Of a stretch of DNA of 64,000 bases, positions 1 through 9,260 are shown piece by piece. The position numbers and the translations under genes are program-made. Each line of letters starts with the position of its first letter. Position 1 is the stretch's first letter. Origin of the DNA: Flectonema sp. DT1601 (Eukaryota; Euglenozoa; Diplonemea; Diplonemida; Diplonemidae); the NCBI GenBank assembly GCA_964019425.1, contig OZ025835.1:186001-250000 (forward strand), given 5' to 3'. The notes below the pieces were generated by a model. That model made no database searches. It saw only the letters and a program-made list of their open reading frames with translations, and was not told where the DNA came from.

Positions 1-1640
1 AACATAAAAGGGAAAATTATATTTTTTGTCATATCAGAAGAGTACTTCCAAAAGGGGTTGAATGTTTGAATTTGTAAAATGCAACTGTTTTGGATCGCGT
101 TAACATAGCGATTCAAGAGGGGGTGAAAGTTTTGACGATGTAAAAACAGCAATGAAAAAGAATATTTATGAAAAAATATGTTTCAAAAAAAAACATAAAA
201 ACATAAAAACATAAAAAGGGGGGTAATTTGATACTGCATTTTCAAGCTCAAAAGGAAAGGGGGAAAAAAAAAATTTTTTTTTTGGTATAATTGTCCACGA
301 GACCAGGACAAATGTAGTAAAGAAGAAAAGGCAATAAACTTTATAATGCTAATATAAGTAAAAAATATCAAACTGAAGAAACAAAAGAATAATTATTAAT
401 CTTTACTTCAGAGTACAAAAAAAAAAAACAAGTTAGAGCTAGACAAAGGTGAGAGAAACAAAAAAAAAAAAAAAAATAATAATACGATAAAATAAAATAA
501 AACAAAATAAAAAAACATTTTTATTTACTTATTTTATTTTATTTTATTTGCGATTTCTCACAGGGTAACTATCGCAATCAGCAATCGTGAGACTCTCACA
601 GGCGACAAGAGGCGTGGAAAAAAAATAAAATAAAAAATGACAACCGAAACCCACCACCCGCGCGAGCAGACTAAAGACGGCTGATAACGCCGAGTATCAT
701 CAAGGAGAGGGGGAGAACACGCCAACTGAAGAAAAAATTATAGAAAAGAATAAATAAAGAAGACTAACATTAATGTAAATAACAAACCATGTTCATAATC
801 ATAGAGTCGCAGCAGGAGTAAGCTCCACTGCTGGCGAAATTCAGACAACTATGAAGAACAATTAGGTCTACCACGGAAAGGATAACGACTATCACTCCTT
901 AACACGTTGCACTTTAAAAACTATTTATAAGCCCTATCACGTGGTCTTCCACATCGACCATTATTGAAGAAAATAAAACGCTCCTTTTCGTCCATGTGTT
1001 AGAAAAGTTTCTTCAGCACACAGACTCCCTGCAAGAACGAAGTTTAGCAGCAACGGATTTTCCTGCAGCTTGCTTTGATCACAGGTTTTAGGAGGTCAAT
1101 AGCCCAAATGATGAATGAAAAAGCGGAATAATATACAAAAAGAAAGAAAGAAAAACCCCACTTACATCGATCGAATACTTCGAATATAACTTCTACTAAG
1201 CAGCTACAGAATTAATATAACTTCGAGTGCAAAGTGAGAACAAAAGTTCCTTTCAAGCGAAATTCGGGGGAAAAAAAGAGGGAAGAGTTGACTACTTCAC
1301 ACGACATTCACACAACACATCGTTCTTATCTTGGAAAACAAACCCTCTGGTTTAATAGGAACTAGTTTCCAGCTATTTACATTTACAGTTGACCAGAGAC
1401 GAAAGTAAACCATAAGTATATATAGCGACCTAGATCCACTTCATGGTAAGTAAAGCAGCAAACTGCTCACAATTGTCATGAAAAAAAAAAAGAGACAGGG
1501 AAAAACAACTCAGGAAAGAATTGATTACTACTTCACACGTCTTTCACACAACACCTAAATACATATCTTAGGTTTTACATCTTTCTAATCTGGGAAATCA
1601 AAACCTCTGATTGAATAGATAATAGTTACCACAACCATTA
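1..1640. other. Gene-free AT-rich stretch at window start
   Basis: No reading frame with credible protein character is seen. The stretch holds A and T runs and a TTTTATTTTATTTTATTTG-type repeat near 535-550. At 1281-1445 lies a diverged second copy of the sequence at 1510-1706 (shared CACACAACAC and TTACAGTTGACCAGAGACGAA), so the 3' flank of the neighbouring broken GST has itself been duplicated. A short piece near 110-150 resembles 35500-35530. Confidence 0.6.
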
Positions 1641-1753
1641 GTCATTTACAGTTGACCAGAGACGAAGGTAAACCATAAGTAAATAGCAACCCAGATCCAC
1701 CACAAGGTGGATGAAGAAGGAAGAAACTTCTCATAACATTCCAACGGAGTATC

Positions 1754-2400
1754 CTGGAAGACCTTGTACAGTGGCATCTCCGCTTCGTCGTAATAGTCCT
1801 TCACAACTGGAATGCTGGCAATCTTCTTCTTGTGGGCCATGACGTTCTTGAAACCGTCGAGACAGGTGGCCGGCACTCCCTCCATGGATCTCAATGGCTG
1901 CACAAAAGCGAACGCAGCGACGTCAGCCATAGTCAGGTGGTCGCCCACTGCGTATCCGCTCTTCGATTTCCCAAACTTTGCGTCCAACACCTTCAGCCAC
2001 TTGTGTGAATCGCCTCCCTCGGACACTGCCTTCGAGCGGACAGCATCCCTCTCAGCTCCCTCCGGCATCTTGTAAGAAGCAGAGATCGGTGCGAACATGT
2101 CTCCCAGCATGTCAACGAACTCGTCGACCTCCAGAGACAGAAGAGCGTCCTCCGGGTACAACGCCCGTCCCTCGAACTTCGAAATCTTCGACACGTACCT
2201 CAACTGTGCCAAGCTCTGTCCGAACACCTTGCCTCCGACATGCAAAAGTGGAAGCTGCTTTGGACCACCTCCGCCTTCATCTTTCCCCATTCTTCCCCAG
2301 CCAGTCTCTGGTCTTCGAACTTGATCCCTCCCAGGGTGAGCGCAAGTCTCATCGACTCAGCACGTCCCGGAATCGGAAAGTAAACAACCTTGATGGACAT
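1754..2400 (-). pseudogene. Glutathione S-transferase, broken tandem copy
   Basis: This is a near-identical copy of the intact GST at 3132-3782, with the same start (MSIKVVYFP), the same SNAIL/TRAIL-like region (GQSLAQLRY) and the same C-terminal helical domain. Two differences break it. One base is missing near 2264 compared with the intact copy (TGGACCACC against TGGAGCCACC), which shifts the frame after about 45 residues. The stop codon after VFQ is also lost, so the frame would run on for about 36 unrelated residues to 1646. The 5' flank with its pyrimidine-rich acceptor is shared with the intact copy, so duplication included the leader region. A sequencing error could explain the missing base, but not the changed end. 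Confidence 0.75.
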
Positions 2401-2424
2401 TGTTTGGTGTGACGGTGTGGGTTC

Positions 2425-3131
2425 TTAGATGAAGTCACTGAGATGAGAGGGGAAAACGTGAGGGGAATAAGAAACAACAACACCGACAAAACAAAACCAA
2501 TAGAGAGCAAGCAAATTTCGCCTGAACCGCAAACCTGAGTCGGGGCAAAGTCTAATTAAGTCGTTGTCCCCTTCTCTTTGTGTTTTTGTTTTCTTTTTGC
2601 CTACCAGACCACACAAAGGCAATCTGCTTGGCTATAGCTAGTAGTAAGTCAGCAAGGAAAAGAGAGGGAAATCGACGAGGGACCAGAAAAGTCCGCCGGA
2701 TGAAAAAAAGAAAAAATACCCATGTGAAGGAGCAGCAGGAGGAGGAAAGGAGGATAACCTTCCTCTGTCTCCCATTTCTCCGTTCCGATGGGGATGTCAC
2801 AGAAAGAAAACGGCTAAAAGAATTATGTAGCTCGAAATTAAATAATTATTAGTTTGAAGAATCGAATTGACAACAATTCGTAAACAAAAAGAAATAGAAT
2901 TACTACTCACACATTGAACCCAACATCATCATCATCATCATCATCATCACCTATCATCCGAAACACTTTGTCTTCCCAAAGAAGTGCGTTCCTTTTGCTT
3001 GGATCACACAGGTTCGGAGAGGGCAAAAAGTGCAAAGGATGGATGAAGAAGCGGATTATTATATTAAAAGAAAGGAGGAACACGAGAAACAATCGATCCC
3101 TCCTTTACACAACAACAACTAAACGTACAAC
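2425..3131. other. Spacer between the two tandem GST copies
   Basis: About 700 bp without a supportable gene. The first 80 bp or so match the 5' flank of the downstream GST copy (3783-3860). There is a pure (ATC)n microsatellite at about 2926-2948. Confidence 0.6.
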
Positions 3132-3782
3132 CTACTGGAAGATCTTGTACAGTGGCATCTTCGGTGTGGCGTAGTAGGCCTTCACAACTGGAATGCTGGC
3201 AATCTTCTTCTTGTGGGCCATGATGTTCTTGAAACCGTCGAGACAGGTGGCCGGCACTCCCTCCATGGATCTCAATGGCTGCACAAAAGCGAACGCAGCG
3301 ACGTCAGCCATAGTCAGGTGGTCGCCCACTGCGTATCCGCTCTTCGATTTCCCAAACTTTGCGTCCAACACCTTCAGCCACTTGTGTGAATCGCCTCCCT
3401 CGGACACTGCCTTCGAGCGGACAGCATCCCTCTCTGCTCCCTCCGGCATCTTGTAAGAAGCAGAGATCGGTGCGAACATGTCTCCCAGCATGTCAACGAA
3501 CTCGTCGACCTCCAGAGACAGAAGAGCGTCCTCCGGGTACAACGCCCGTCCCTCGAACTTCGAAATCTTCGACACGTACCTCAACTGTGCCAAGCTCTGT
3601 CCGAACACCTTGCCTCCGACATGCAAAAGTGGAAGCTGCTTTGGAGCCACCTCCGCCTTCATCTTTCCCCATTCTTCCCCAGCCAGTCTCTGGTCTTCGA
3701 ACTTGATCCCTCCCAGGGTGAGCGCAAGTCTCATCGACTCAGCACGTCCCGGAATCGGAAAGTAGACAACCTTGATGGACAT
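3132..3782 (-). CDS. Glutathione S-transferase, sigma-like
   Basis: Predicted 216-residue cytosolic GST, a normal length for the superfamily, which conjugates glutathione to electrophiles or isomerises and reduces substrates. The N-terminal thioredoxin-fold half (about residues 1-80) has the likely catalytic Tyr7 (VVYF), the GRAES motif, the cis-Pro segment KQLPLL and the glutathione-binding GQSLAQLRY. The helical C-terminal half has the N-capping-like motif DHLTMADVAAF. These features fit sigma or sigma-like classes. The start is fixed by family alignment and by TTTTCCCCTCTCATCTCAG ending 37 nt upstream of ATG. Codons are rich in C at third positions, unlike the unidentified genes nearby, which suggests high expression. 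About 65-70% similar by eye to the other GST family at 9904, 50016 and 63107. No intron. Confidence 0.95.
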   Translation of the reverse strand: MSIKVVYFPIPGRAESMRLALTLGGIKFEDQRLAGEEWGKMKAEVAPKQLPLLHVGGKVFGQSLAQLRYVSKISKFEGRALYPEDALLSLEVDEFVDMLGDMFAPISASYKMPEGAERDAVRSKAVSEGGDSHKWLKVLDAKFGKSKSGYAVGDHLTMADVAAFAFVQPLRSMEGVPATCLDGFKNIMAHKKKIASIPVVKAYYATPKMPLYKIFQ

Positions 3783-4090
3783 TGTTTGATGTGAAGGTGT
3801 GGGTTCTTAGATGAAGTCACTGAGATGAGAGGGGAAAACTTGAGGGGAATAAGAAACAAAAACACCGACACATAATAAACATCGTAGTTGATTGCATTTA
3901 TTTGTAACATTTATTTAAAAAAATATATAAAAAATGTAAAATAATAAATAAAAAAAAACATAACGATAAAAATTTACTTGTAAAAGTACTACAAATATTA
4001 AGAAAGTGTTAACGAATATTCGAAACGTGTAAATAAGTACTGCTCGGTGTTTGTTATTTAAAAAAAAGATAAAGCGATTTTAAGTTGTCT

Positions 4091-4723
4091 CTATGAGAGC
4101 TTACTTCTCAAACGAATTATTTCTTCATCAAGGTGTTTTACATTTTCTCTCAATCTACAGTTTGCAGACAGAGTTTCTTCTAGTGCCTTGTTGAGAGTTC
4201 TCTTGTCGTTTGTTTTCTTATTTCTAAATAAACCTCCACTAGAAGTGATTGTTGGACTGGTTTGTGGAAGAGAGATGGCATTTCTAAAAGTCGAAATGTC
4301 CGACAATGAGAACTCTTCTATTATTGAAGTCTTAGTATCGTTATCATTTGTAATAGATGAGATTAGTGATTCTTGTTGACAAAGCATCTTTTGAAGAGCA
4401 GAGTTAAGTTCTTCTGCTGCAGTCACTCGTTCAGACAGAAGGTGGTTCTCATGATTCAGGATATCATCAGTGACAGGCGATGAGTCCGTCGACGTGGACT
4501 CAGATTTTCCCGATCTAACCAAGTCTTGCAACTGCTTTATAAAATCATCTTTTTTTTTAATAACATTTTTTTTTTCAGTTTCCAAATCTTGCAATTGCCT
4601 ATCAACTTTAATTACTTCACTCTTAAGCAGCTCAGATTCACGTACTCCCGCTTGAAGCTCTTTTTGCAGCAATATATTAGCCACAGACAAGCTACGGCTT
4701 TTAACGTGAGACGTGAATTCCAT
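4091..4723 (-). CDS. Coiled-coil protein, unidentified
   Basis: Predicted 210 residues, mostly charged heptad-like helix. There is one segment around residues 10-75 (Leu/Lys/Glu-rich) and another at the C-terminus (about 175-210, ending RLRSKLS), separated by a Ser/Thr-rich linker. I do not recognise the family. The start at 4723 is chosen because a short pyrimidine/AT tract ending TATAG lies only 4 nt upstream and because the coiled coil starts shortly after. The same frame is open far upstream and joins a decayed theta-like GST (4724-5149), so a longer fused protein is the alternative. See the finding on that locus. Confidence 0.6.
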   Translation of the reverse strand: MEFTSHVKSRSLSVANILLQKELQAGVRESELLKSEVIKVDRQLQDLETEKKNVIKKKDDFIKQLQDLVRSGKSESTSTDSSPVTDDILNHENHLLSERVTAAEELNSALQKMLCQQESLISSITNDNDTKTSIIEEFSLSDISTFRNAISLPQTSPTITSSGGLFRNKKTNDKRTLNKALEETLSANCRLRENVKHLDEEIIRLRSKLS

Positions 4724-5149
4724 TGAGCTATATAAAATATCTTTTACAATACCTTTGCAATAGCTGTAAGTCTTAATTATTTTTCCTTCCTTTGTGAAGA
4801 TAAAGTGTCTAAAGAACTCCGTCGAACACATTCTTGTCATCGCATAGTGACGACCAAAGTACTCATCCAAACGAGCCTGCTGTCTCTTATCAGAACACTT
4901 TAACGTCTCATCACCATCTGAGAGGTAGAGAATGATAGCAAGTGATTCTCAAAAACAAAATCCATTCTCGTTTTCAAATGAAGGAACCTGCCCGTTTGGA
5001 AATTTCTCCAAATATTTAGGTTCTTTGTGTTATCCTTTAAGAACGTCAACAAACTTAATTTCGACATCTTTCTTATTTAGATATTCAATCAACCATTGAC
5101 ATGAACGAGCTGGTTGTGAAACTGGGTGACCGTACAAAATAGAAACCAT
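4724..5149 (-). pseudogene. Theta-like GST N-terminal region with two in-frame stops
   Basis: Reading from ATG at 5149, the frame gives a recognisable theta-class GST thioredoxin domain: MVSILYGHPVSQPARSCQW, then FVDVLKG, HKEPKYLEKFPNGQVPSF and ESLAIILYLS, followed by the start of the helical domain (RLDEYFGRHYAMTR). TAA at 5030-5032 stands where theta GSTs have Glu or Gln (KGxHKEP). TGA at 4949-4951 stands just before ESLAI. No frameshift interrupts the frame, which continues into the coiled-coil gene at 4723. An excellent acceptor (CTTTTTTTTTTTCTCTCAG) precedes the ATG, so the locus once had, or still has, normal gene signals. Other genes in the window show no in-frame stops, so a changed code is unlikely and recent decay is the simplest reading. 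Confidence 0.65.
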
Positions 5150-5314
5150 TTTTACGAGAGGAGTTAAAAAACTAACTGAGAGAAAAAAAAAAAGAGAATA
5201 AGATACCAATCACAAATATTTATATATAAATGACGACTCATCTGTAATACCCCTATATAAACTCAGAAGGTAAGCTGCAATATTGAGAAAAATAACAACC
5301 CTATCAACGAGACA

Positions 5315-5890
5315 TCAACTTTTAGCTTTCTTAAGCCTTCTACTAGCAGCATGTTTGCTAACATGTATTTTATAACAATTAGGTAACGTTGATTTGTATG
5401 GACAGTGAGGACACTTTAATGATCCGAATGAAGTACTCGGAAGTAGACTTGAACATGAAGAAGTGTGGTATAGATATTCTGAAGGAGATAACTGAGTGCG
5501 GCAGATTCCACAAAACAGTTGGTTGGTGGTGACGTAGTCAGGTAATCCTTCGTTGTATAACGGTATCTTTCCTGGACATTTTCGATGGTCTTTGTTTCGA
5601 AGTAACATCCCACATAACTGACAAAGATGTGTAAATTTTGATAAAATATTCTTCTTTGACAAAGAGTGCTCTCCATGACTTACTATCCTCGTAACCTGAG
5701 GCTTGGATCCCGCATATCTATTCGGTTCAGTTCCAGTAACCCGAAAACCACTTTCCTTCATTCCTTTATTCCAATAGTATTGCGTCGGTGCTTCCTCGAC
5801 TTCGTCTTCAAGTCCGAAAACGTCTTTTTCATCGAGTATAGAATCATCTGTAGTCGTCATCAACCCCAACATAGCAGTTCCATCTTCCAT
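5315..5890 (-). CDS. Zinc-finger protein, unidentified
   Basis: Predicted 191 residues. The C-terminal half has three Cys/His clusters: CQLCG with HRKC (about residues 87-102), CGIC with HTSSC (about 123-142), and a C2H2-type finger CPHC with HVSKH (about 155-176). The tail is basic (RRLKKAKS) and could be a nuclear localisation signal. The N-terminal third is acidic. Nucleic-acid or protein binding is inferred only from the finger spacing. I do not recognise an orthologue. The start is supported by an acceptor-like sequence (TCTTCTTATACCATCATCAG) 14 nt upstream of ATG. Confidence 0.8.
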   Translation of the reverse strand: MEDGTAMLGLMTTTDDSILDEKDVFGLEDEVEEAPTQYYWNKGMKESGFRVTGTEPNRYAGSKPQVTRIVSHGEHSLSKKNILSKFTHLCQLCGMLLRNKDHRKCPGKIPLYNEGLPDYVTTNQLFCGICRTQLSPSEYLYHTSSCSSLLPSTSFGSLKCPHCPYKSTLPNCYKIHVSKHAASRRLKKAKS

Positions 5891-6344
5891 ATAATTAAGT
5901 TACTGATGATGGTATAAGAAGACTATGTGAATATATAACACTACAGGTTAGACAGGTCAACTAACAACTCCTGCAAAAAAAAAAACTGAAAATTTTGATT
6001 TTCAGTTTGCAGATCACGTAGTTGAAGCAAAAAAAAAAAAAAAAAAAAAATGTGAATGAATGCTATTAAAACAAATAAAAAAGCAGCTAAGCATGCCCAC
6101 CCGACCACGAAGTAGGTGAATATCAAATAAAATGAAAAGGCGATCACAAATAGCTGCTTCCAGACAGCTCCCCCTTGAGCACCAACAGTAACAAAGTATC
6201 GCACAAGATAAAGATTTAAGATAGAGTATTAGTCATCTATCAGTGGGTTAACTATGACTAGGGCCCATCGAAACAACCAGAACCACTCACAAGGATCGCA
6301 CGACAAGAAAAGAGTTTAGGTAAACAGACTGGTCACTTCTATAA
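5891..6344. other. Spacer with a hydrophobic, ATG-less frame
   Basis: The spacer includes a minus-strand frame at 5941-6204 that encodes a Phe/Val/Leu-rich stretch but has no ATG. Its middle is a T21 run, and I do not accept it as a gene. T and A homopolymers dominate the rest. Confidence 0.5.
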
Positions 6345-7514
6345 TTAGTAATTGCGACAACCAGTTTTAGTATTATAAGCGAGGTGGGTAGGAAGCGGCA
6401 TACGCGTCCGTTGGTGAGCTGTGAGAACATATCGTTCGCAAGCTCTGTTGAGGTCAATGCTGACTGTTGATCGTCTGCCGCCAATCGCGTCCTTTTTTAG
6501 TTGGCGTGAACGTTTTCTCCACTCAGCCATTGAAGCCATTCCTAATATTGATTTCCTCTTTGTTACTTTAGTACTTTTACCTACCTCGTGATTTCTTTCT
6601 AATTTAATAACTTCCGCACGTTTTTGAGATATTTCAATCTGAATTTCCTCGTTTAGAGTTCCAAGTCGACATGCGTTGTCTTGAGCTCGTTTGTTTACAT
6701 CAGCACGAACCCAACTTTCCGCCGGCATTGGACAAATATTTATTTCTTTAATTCCTGTTAATTTATCTGTGTAGTCTTGAAATAGCAGTCTACGAAATGC
6801 ACGGCGACGGGTTGCTTCTTCAATTCGATATCTGAGACGTGAATCGACTACGGGATCGTTGGAATCAATAATTGAATAAATATCTTTACCGAGACCTGAG
6901 AGGGATGGTTTACCTGTTTCTGAATCAACCTCCATTCCCGGATATGAGATTAAGGGTACTTTGAATTCATCCTCCTCGATGACAGGTTCAGGCACCACAG
7001 CATCATCTTTATCATGAACAGGTGTTATTTGTTCTTTTAGTAACTTGTCCTGTTTTCGTTGAGTCTCAAGCATCTTTTTCACTCTATGACTAGGGCTTAT
7101 CTGAGTGTAATTTTTAGTTTTCTTTTTAATTTTCGTATTGCCTCGACTGTATGATATTGCAGACACCAATCGTCTGAAATTATTTTGTACAACACATGTT
7201 TTACGAGGTGTTTCAATGAATGTTTCATTATCACCTCCTGCTGATGGTGTTGCTATGTTGCTTCTGATTGGTTCAGGTGTAGAAGTGTCGTTAATCATTC
7301 CAATAATATCACCAATATCCAGACAGTCATCAGTTTCCGGTTCAACCTGTCTCCGAGACCATATGGTAGCTCCTTTCATCATTCGGTTTTTAACATTTTC
7401 AAAAAGTCGAGTTTCCAACTTCGTAAGTGGTTCATCCACAGTGCTATTCAAATTCATTTCCTTTGGAATGTTTATATTTGGGTTTATACGATATAGTGAT
7501 TCTCTCGTTGTCAT
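6345..7514 (-). CDS. Unidentified basic protein
   Basis: Predicted 389 residues with no recognised domain. It is rich in Arg and Lys, with a likely helical central part (about residues 250-350, containing RRRAFRRLLFQDYTDK and QIEISQKRAEVIKLE) and a basic RKRSRQLKK patch that could be a nuclear signal. ATG 7514 is chosen because the upstream in-frame codons are only the translation of an A-tract. The mRNA leader would be TTGGGTACCAGGGG followed by 22 A residues directly before ATG, with an acceptor (TTTTTTATTCCCTCTCAG) just upstream. A GTATGC sequence near the 3' end could be an intron donor, so the last 20 residues are uncertain. Confidence 0.7.
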   Translation of the reverse strand: MTTRESLYRINPNINIPKEMNLNSTVDEPLTKLETRLFENVKNRMMKGATIWSRRQVEPETDDCLDIGDIIGMINDTSTPEPIRSNIATPSAGGDNETFIETPRKTCVVQNNFRRLVSAISYSRGNTKIKKKTKNYTQISPSHRVKKMLETQRKQDKLLKEQITPVHDKDDAVVPEPVIEEDEFKVPLISYPGMEVDSETGKPSLSGLGKDIYSIIDSNDPVVDSRLRYRIEEATRRRAFRRLLFQDYTDKLTGIKEINICPMPAESWVRADVNKRAQDNACRLGTLNEEIQIEISQKRAEVIKLERNHEVGKSTKVTKRKSILGMASMAEWRKRSRQLKKDAIGGRRSTVSIDLNRACERYVLTAHQRTRMPLPTHLAYNTKTGCRNY

Positions 7515-7981
7515 TTTTTTTTTTTTTTTTTTTTTCCCCTGGTACCCAACTGAGAGGGAATAAAAAATCATTAAAACGCATAAAACTAGTTGTTTGCCAA
7601 AAGTAATACATCTACTTTAACTCTACTTACGGAAGGTGAAAAAAATAACTGAACTTGTTTTTGTTTTTTTGTTTTTTTTGTGTTTTCTTACTTACGAGAA
7701 AGTTAAGAAATTCTCAAAAAAAAAAAAAAAAAAAAAAAACCATTCAGATTAGCCTTATATTTCGTCGAACGCAGACAAAATCCTGTCGCACGGGGAAAAT
7801 AAATCATGACCATAAGAAATATCGGCTTTCAATCTGAATAGTTTCTTCTCCGACTACGTCGGTACAAAAAAAAAAAAAAATGTAAAATTAATTAATTAAT
7901 TAATTAATTAATAATTACCACTGTTATTGAAGGTTTTTCTTTTTTTTCTTTTTTTTTTTTTTTTTTGACAAATCTAACTCA
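7515..7981. other. Spacer with dispersed element and microsatellite
   Basis: Holds the poly(A)-ended dispersed element at 7761-7880, a (TTAA)n run at about 7888-7914 and several long T and A runs. No gene is seen. Confidence 0.6.
7761..7880 (+). repeat. Dispersed poly(A)-ended element, copy 1
   Basis: About 105 bp, followed by A15, that reappears at 34706-34824 with roughly 75% identity by eye. Shared blocks are ATCCTGTC, TCATGAC, TAAGAAATA and AATCTGAATAGTTTCTTCTC. Both copies end in an A run, as short retroposons or retroposed small RNAs do. This copy alone has a perfect 5-bp hairpin CCGAC/GTCGG near 7850-7862. I do not recognise a parent RNA. Confidence 0.5.
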
Positions 7982-8548
7982 CTACGAAATAACACAAACA
8001 GCTGACTCACCAGAACATGAACAAGTAGAATCATCAACATACGTACCCCTACTTCTAACCGATCCTATGGTTGGAATACTTTCTGCGTTTGATAACTGAG
8101 CAGAAGAACCAGAAATACTATGTGAAGACAACGTTAGAGTGTCAAATTTTGAGTCCCTTGGAATTTCAGGAAGTAACGTTACCTTCCTTTTTAAATCATC
8201 AAATGATGCCCCGGGCTGTACTGGACTGAAATTTGTTGATGTTGCGAGAACCACAGCTGGGCTATCCTTGTATATCTTTATCCTCTCACTGGCTTCAACT
8301 TTTACGAATTTCACTCCATCGACAACACAAAATGGACAAGCTGTGGTGCACTGACCACGAGTGACATCATCTTCACAAAATTCACATAAGTAATTGCTAC
8401 AGCATTGTGACTTTCTAATTTCAGGGAAATACAACATACAAACGGGACAGTAATACTTATTTCCTGCTGCAGCTACTGGGGTGTCACTACATCCAATCAT
8501 TTCTCGTGATCTTCCTTGTGTTGGTGGTGTGACGCATTTTACAGACAT
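7982..8548 (-). CDS. Sip5-like RING-type zinc-finger protein with CaaX end
   Basis: Predicted 188 residues. Residues about 33-75 contain CPVCMLYFPEIRKSQCC, then CEFC and CPFC. This matches the Cys spacing and the CxLYYP...SxCC...CxxC...CPFC pattern of the RING-like finger in yeast Sip5 and plant DA2-type proteins. The rest is a Ser/Thr-rich, probably disordered tail. The last four residues are CVIS, a canonical CaaX box whose final Ser favours farnesylation, preceded by two more cysteines (CSCS) that could be palmitoylated. Membrane anchoring of a putative ubiquitin ligase or adaptor is therefore inferred. The start at 8548 has only a weak acceptor upstream. No intron is needed. Confidence 0.8.
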   Translation of the reverse strand: MSVKCVTPPTQGRSREMIGCSDTPVAAAGNKYYCPVCMLYFPEIRKSQCCSNYLCEFCEDDVTRGQCTTACPFCVVDGVKFVKVEASERIKIYKDSPAVVLATSTNFSPVQPGASFDDLKRKVTLLPEIPRDSKFDTLTLSSHSISGSSAQLSNAESIPTIGSVRSRGTYVDDSTCSCSGESAVCVIS

Positions 8549-8930
8549 GTTATTAGTAAGTTTTTAGGACTCTCTCTCTTCTTTTTTTTTTTTTTTTTTG
8601 GTCAACATGCCTGTGGGGAGTACACAATACACAGTAGTAATCGAGTAGCATAGAAATTAATACAACCGCAACAAAGAAATAAAAAAAATAACTAATAAAC
8701 CATACTTACTAAAGGACAAGCGTGTTCTAATGCTCTTGAAGCCATAAACTAACTCTGCTACAAGTCAAAAAAAACATTGTTGGGCTGGTTCTGACCCTTG
8801 TACGCTGGTTTTTGTTGATTTTTTTTTTTTTCATTTTTTTGTTGCTTCTTCTTTTTTTTTTTTTTTTTTTTTTTCCCCTTCTTTTCATTGACTATCCTAA
8901 AGACACTTCAGTCACCATCAGCAAGAAAAC
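8549..8930. other. Homopolymer-rich spacer
   Basis: Several T runs of 10-24 nt. No gene or structured element is recognised. Confidence 0.5.
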
Positions 8931-9260
8931 TTACTTTCTGGCGGCACCTGGACGAGGGAATCTTCTTGGTGGAGTTCTGACCTTTCTCAAAGTGACGGAA
9001 CGAACACGAACCTGACGACTGTGAATAGCACAAGCCACACAGTAGTGAAGCTTCAAGTACAACTTTGGAAGCTGGTATCCGGCAATCGCACTGGCCTCAG
9101 TCATATCTCTGACGGCAGCGCTCTCAACCATGTTTCTTACAATGAATCTCTTGCATGCCTTGTCCTTTGGGCACATCTTGGCACAGTTGCTGCATCTGAT
9201 GGATGAGCAATGACCTCTTCCCTTCTTGTTACGTCCATGGTTTCTTCTCTTGATAGTCAT
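8931..9260 (-). CDS. RPS26: 40S ribosomal protein eS26, copy 1
   Basis: Predicted 109 residues, close to the usual 105-119 for eS26, a small-subunit protein near the mRNA exit channel. It starts with [16 protein letters not shown] and carries the zinc-binding CSNC and CVAC pairs and the conserved core [13 protein letters not shown]. The tail is Arg/Pro-rich. The start is fixed by homology and by an acceptor, TTTTCACTTTTCCTTCAG, 19 nt upstream. The upstream hydrophobic in-frame extension is therefore not translated. The coding sequence appears identical to the copies at 12524 and 13277, while the flanks differ from the base after the stop codon. No intron. Confidence 0.97.
   Translation of the reverse strand: MTIKRRNHGRNKKGRGHCSSIRCSNCAKMCPKDKACKRFIVRNMVESAAVRDMTEASAIAGYQLPKLYLKLHYCVACAIHSRQVRVRSVTLRKVRTPPRRFPRPGAARK

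Noticed and set aside
1-180. Third copy of the 35-kb duplicated unit at the window start
   Set aside because: Only a short, imperfect match (GAGGGGGTGAA...TTTGAC.ATGTAA) is seen, too little to claim a copy.
4091-5149. Altered genetic code with TAA and TGA as sense codons
   Set aside because: Long frames elsewhere in the window (up to 877 and 877+ codons) contain no in-frame stops and genes end with ordinary stops, so reassignment is not supported.
5941-6204. Minus-strand hydrophobic frame that could be a small membrane protein
   Set aside because: It has no ATG, runs through a T21 tract and a T11 tract, and no splice sites give it a start.
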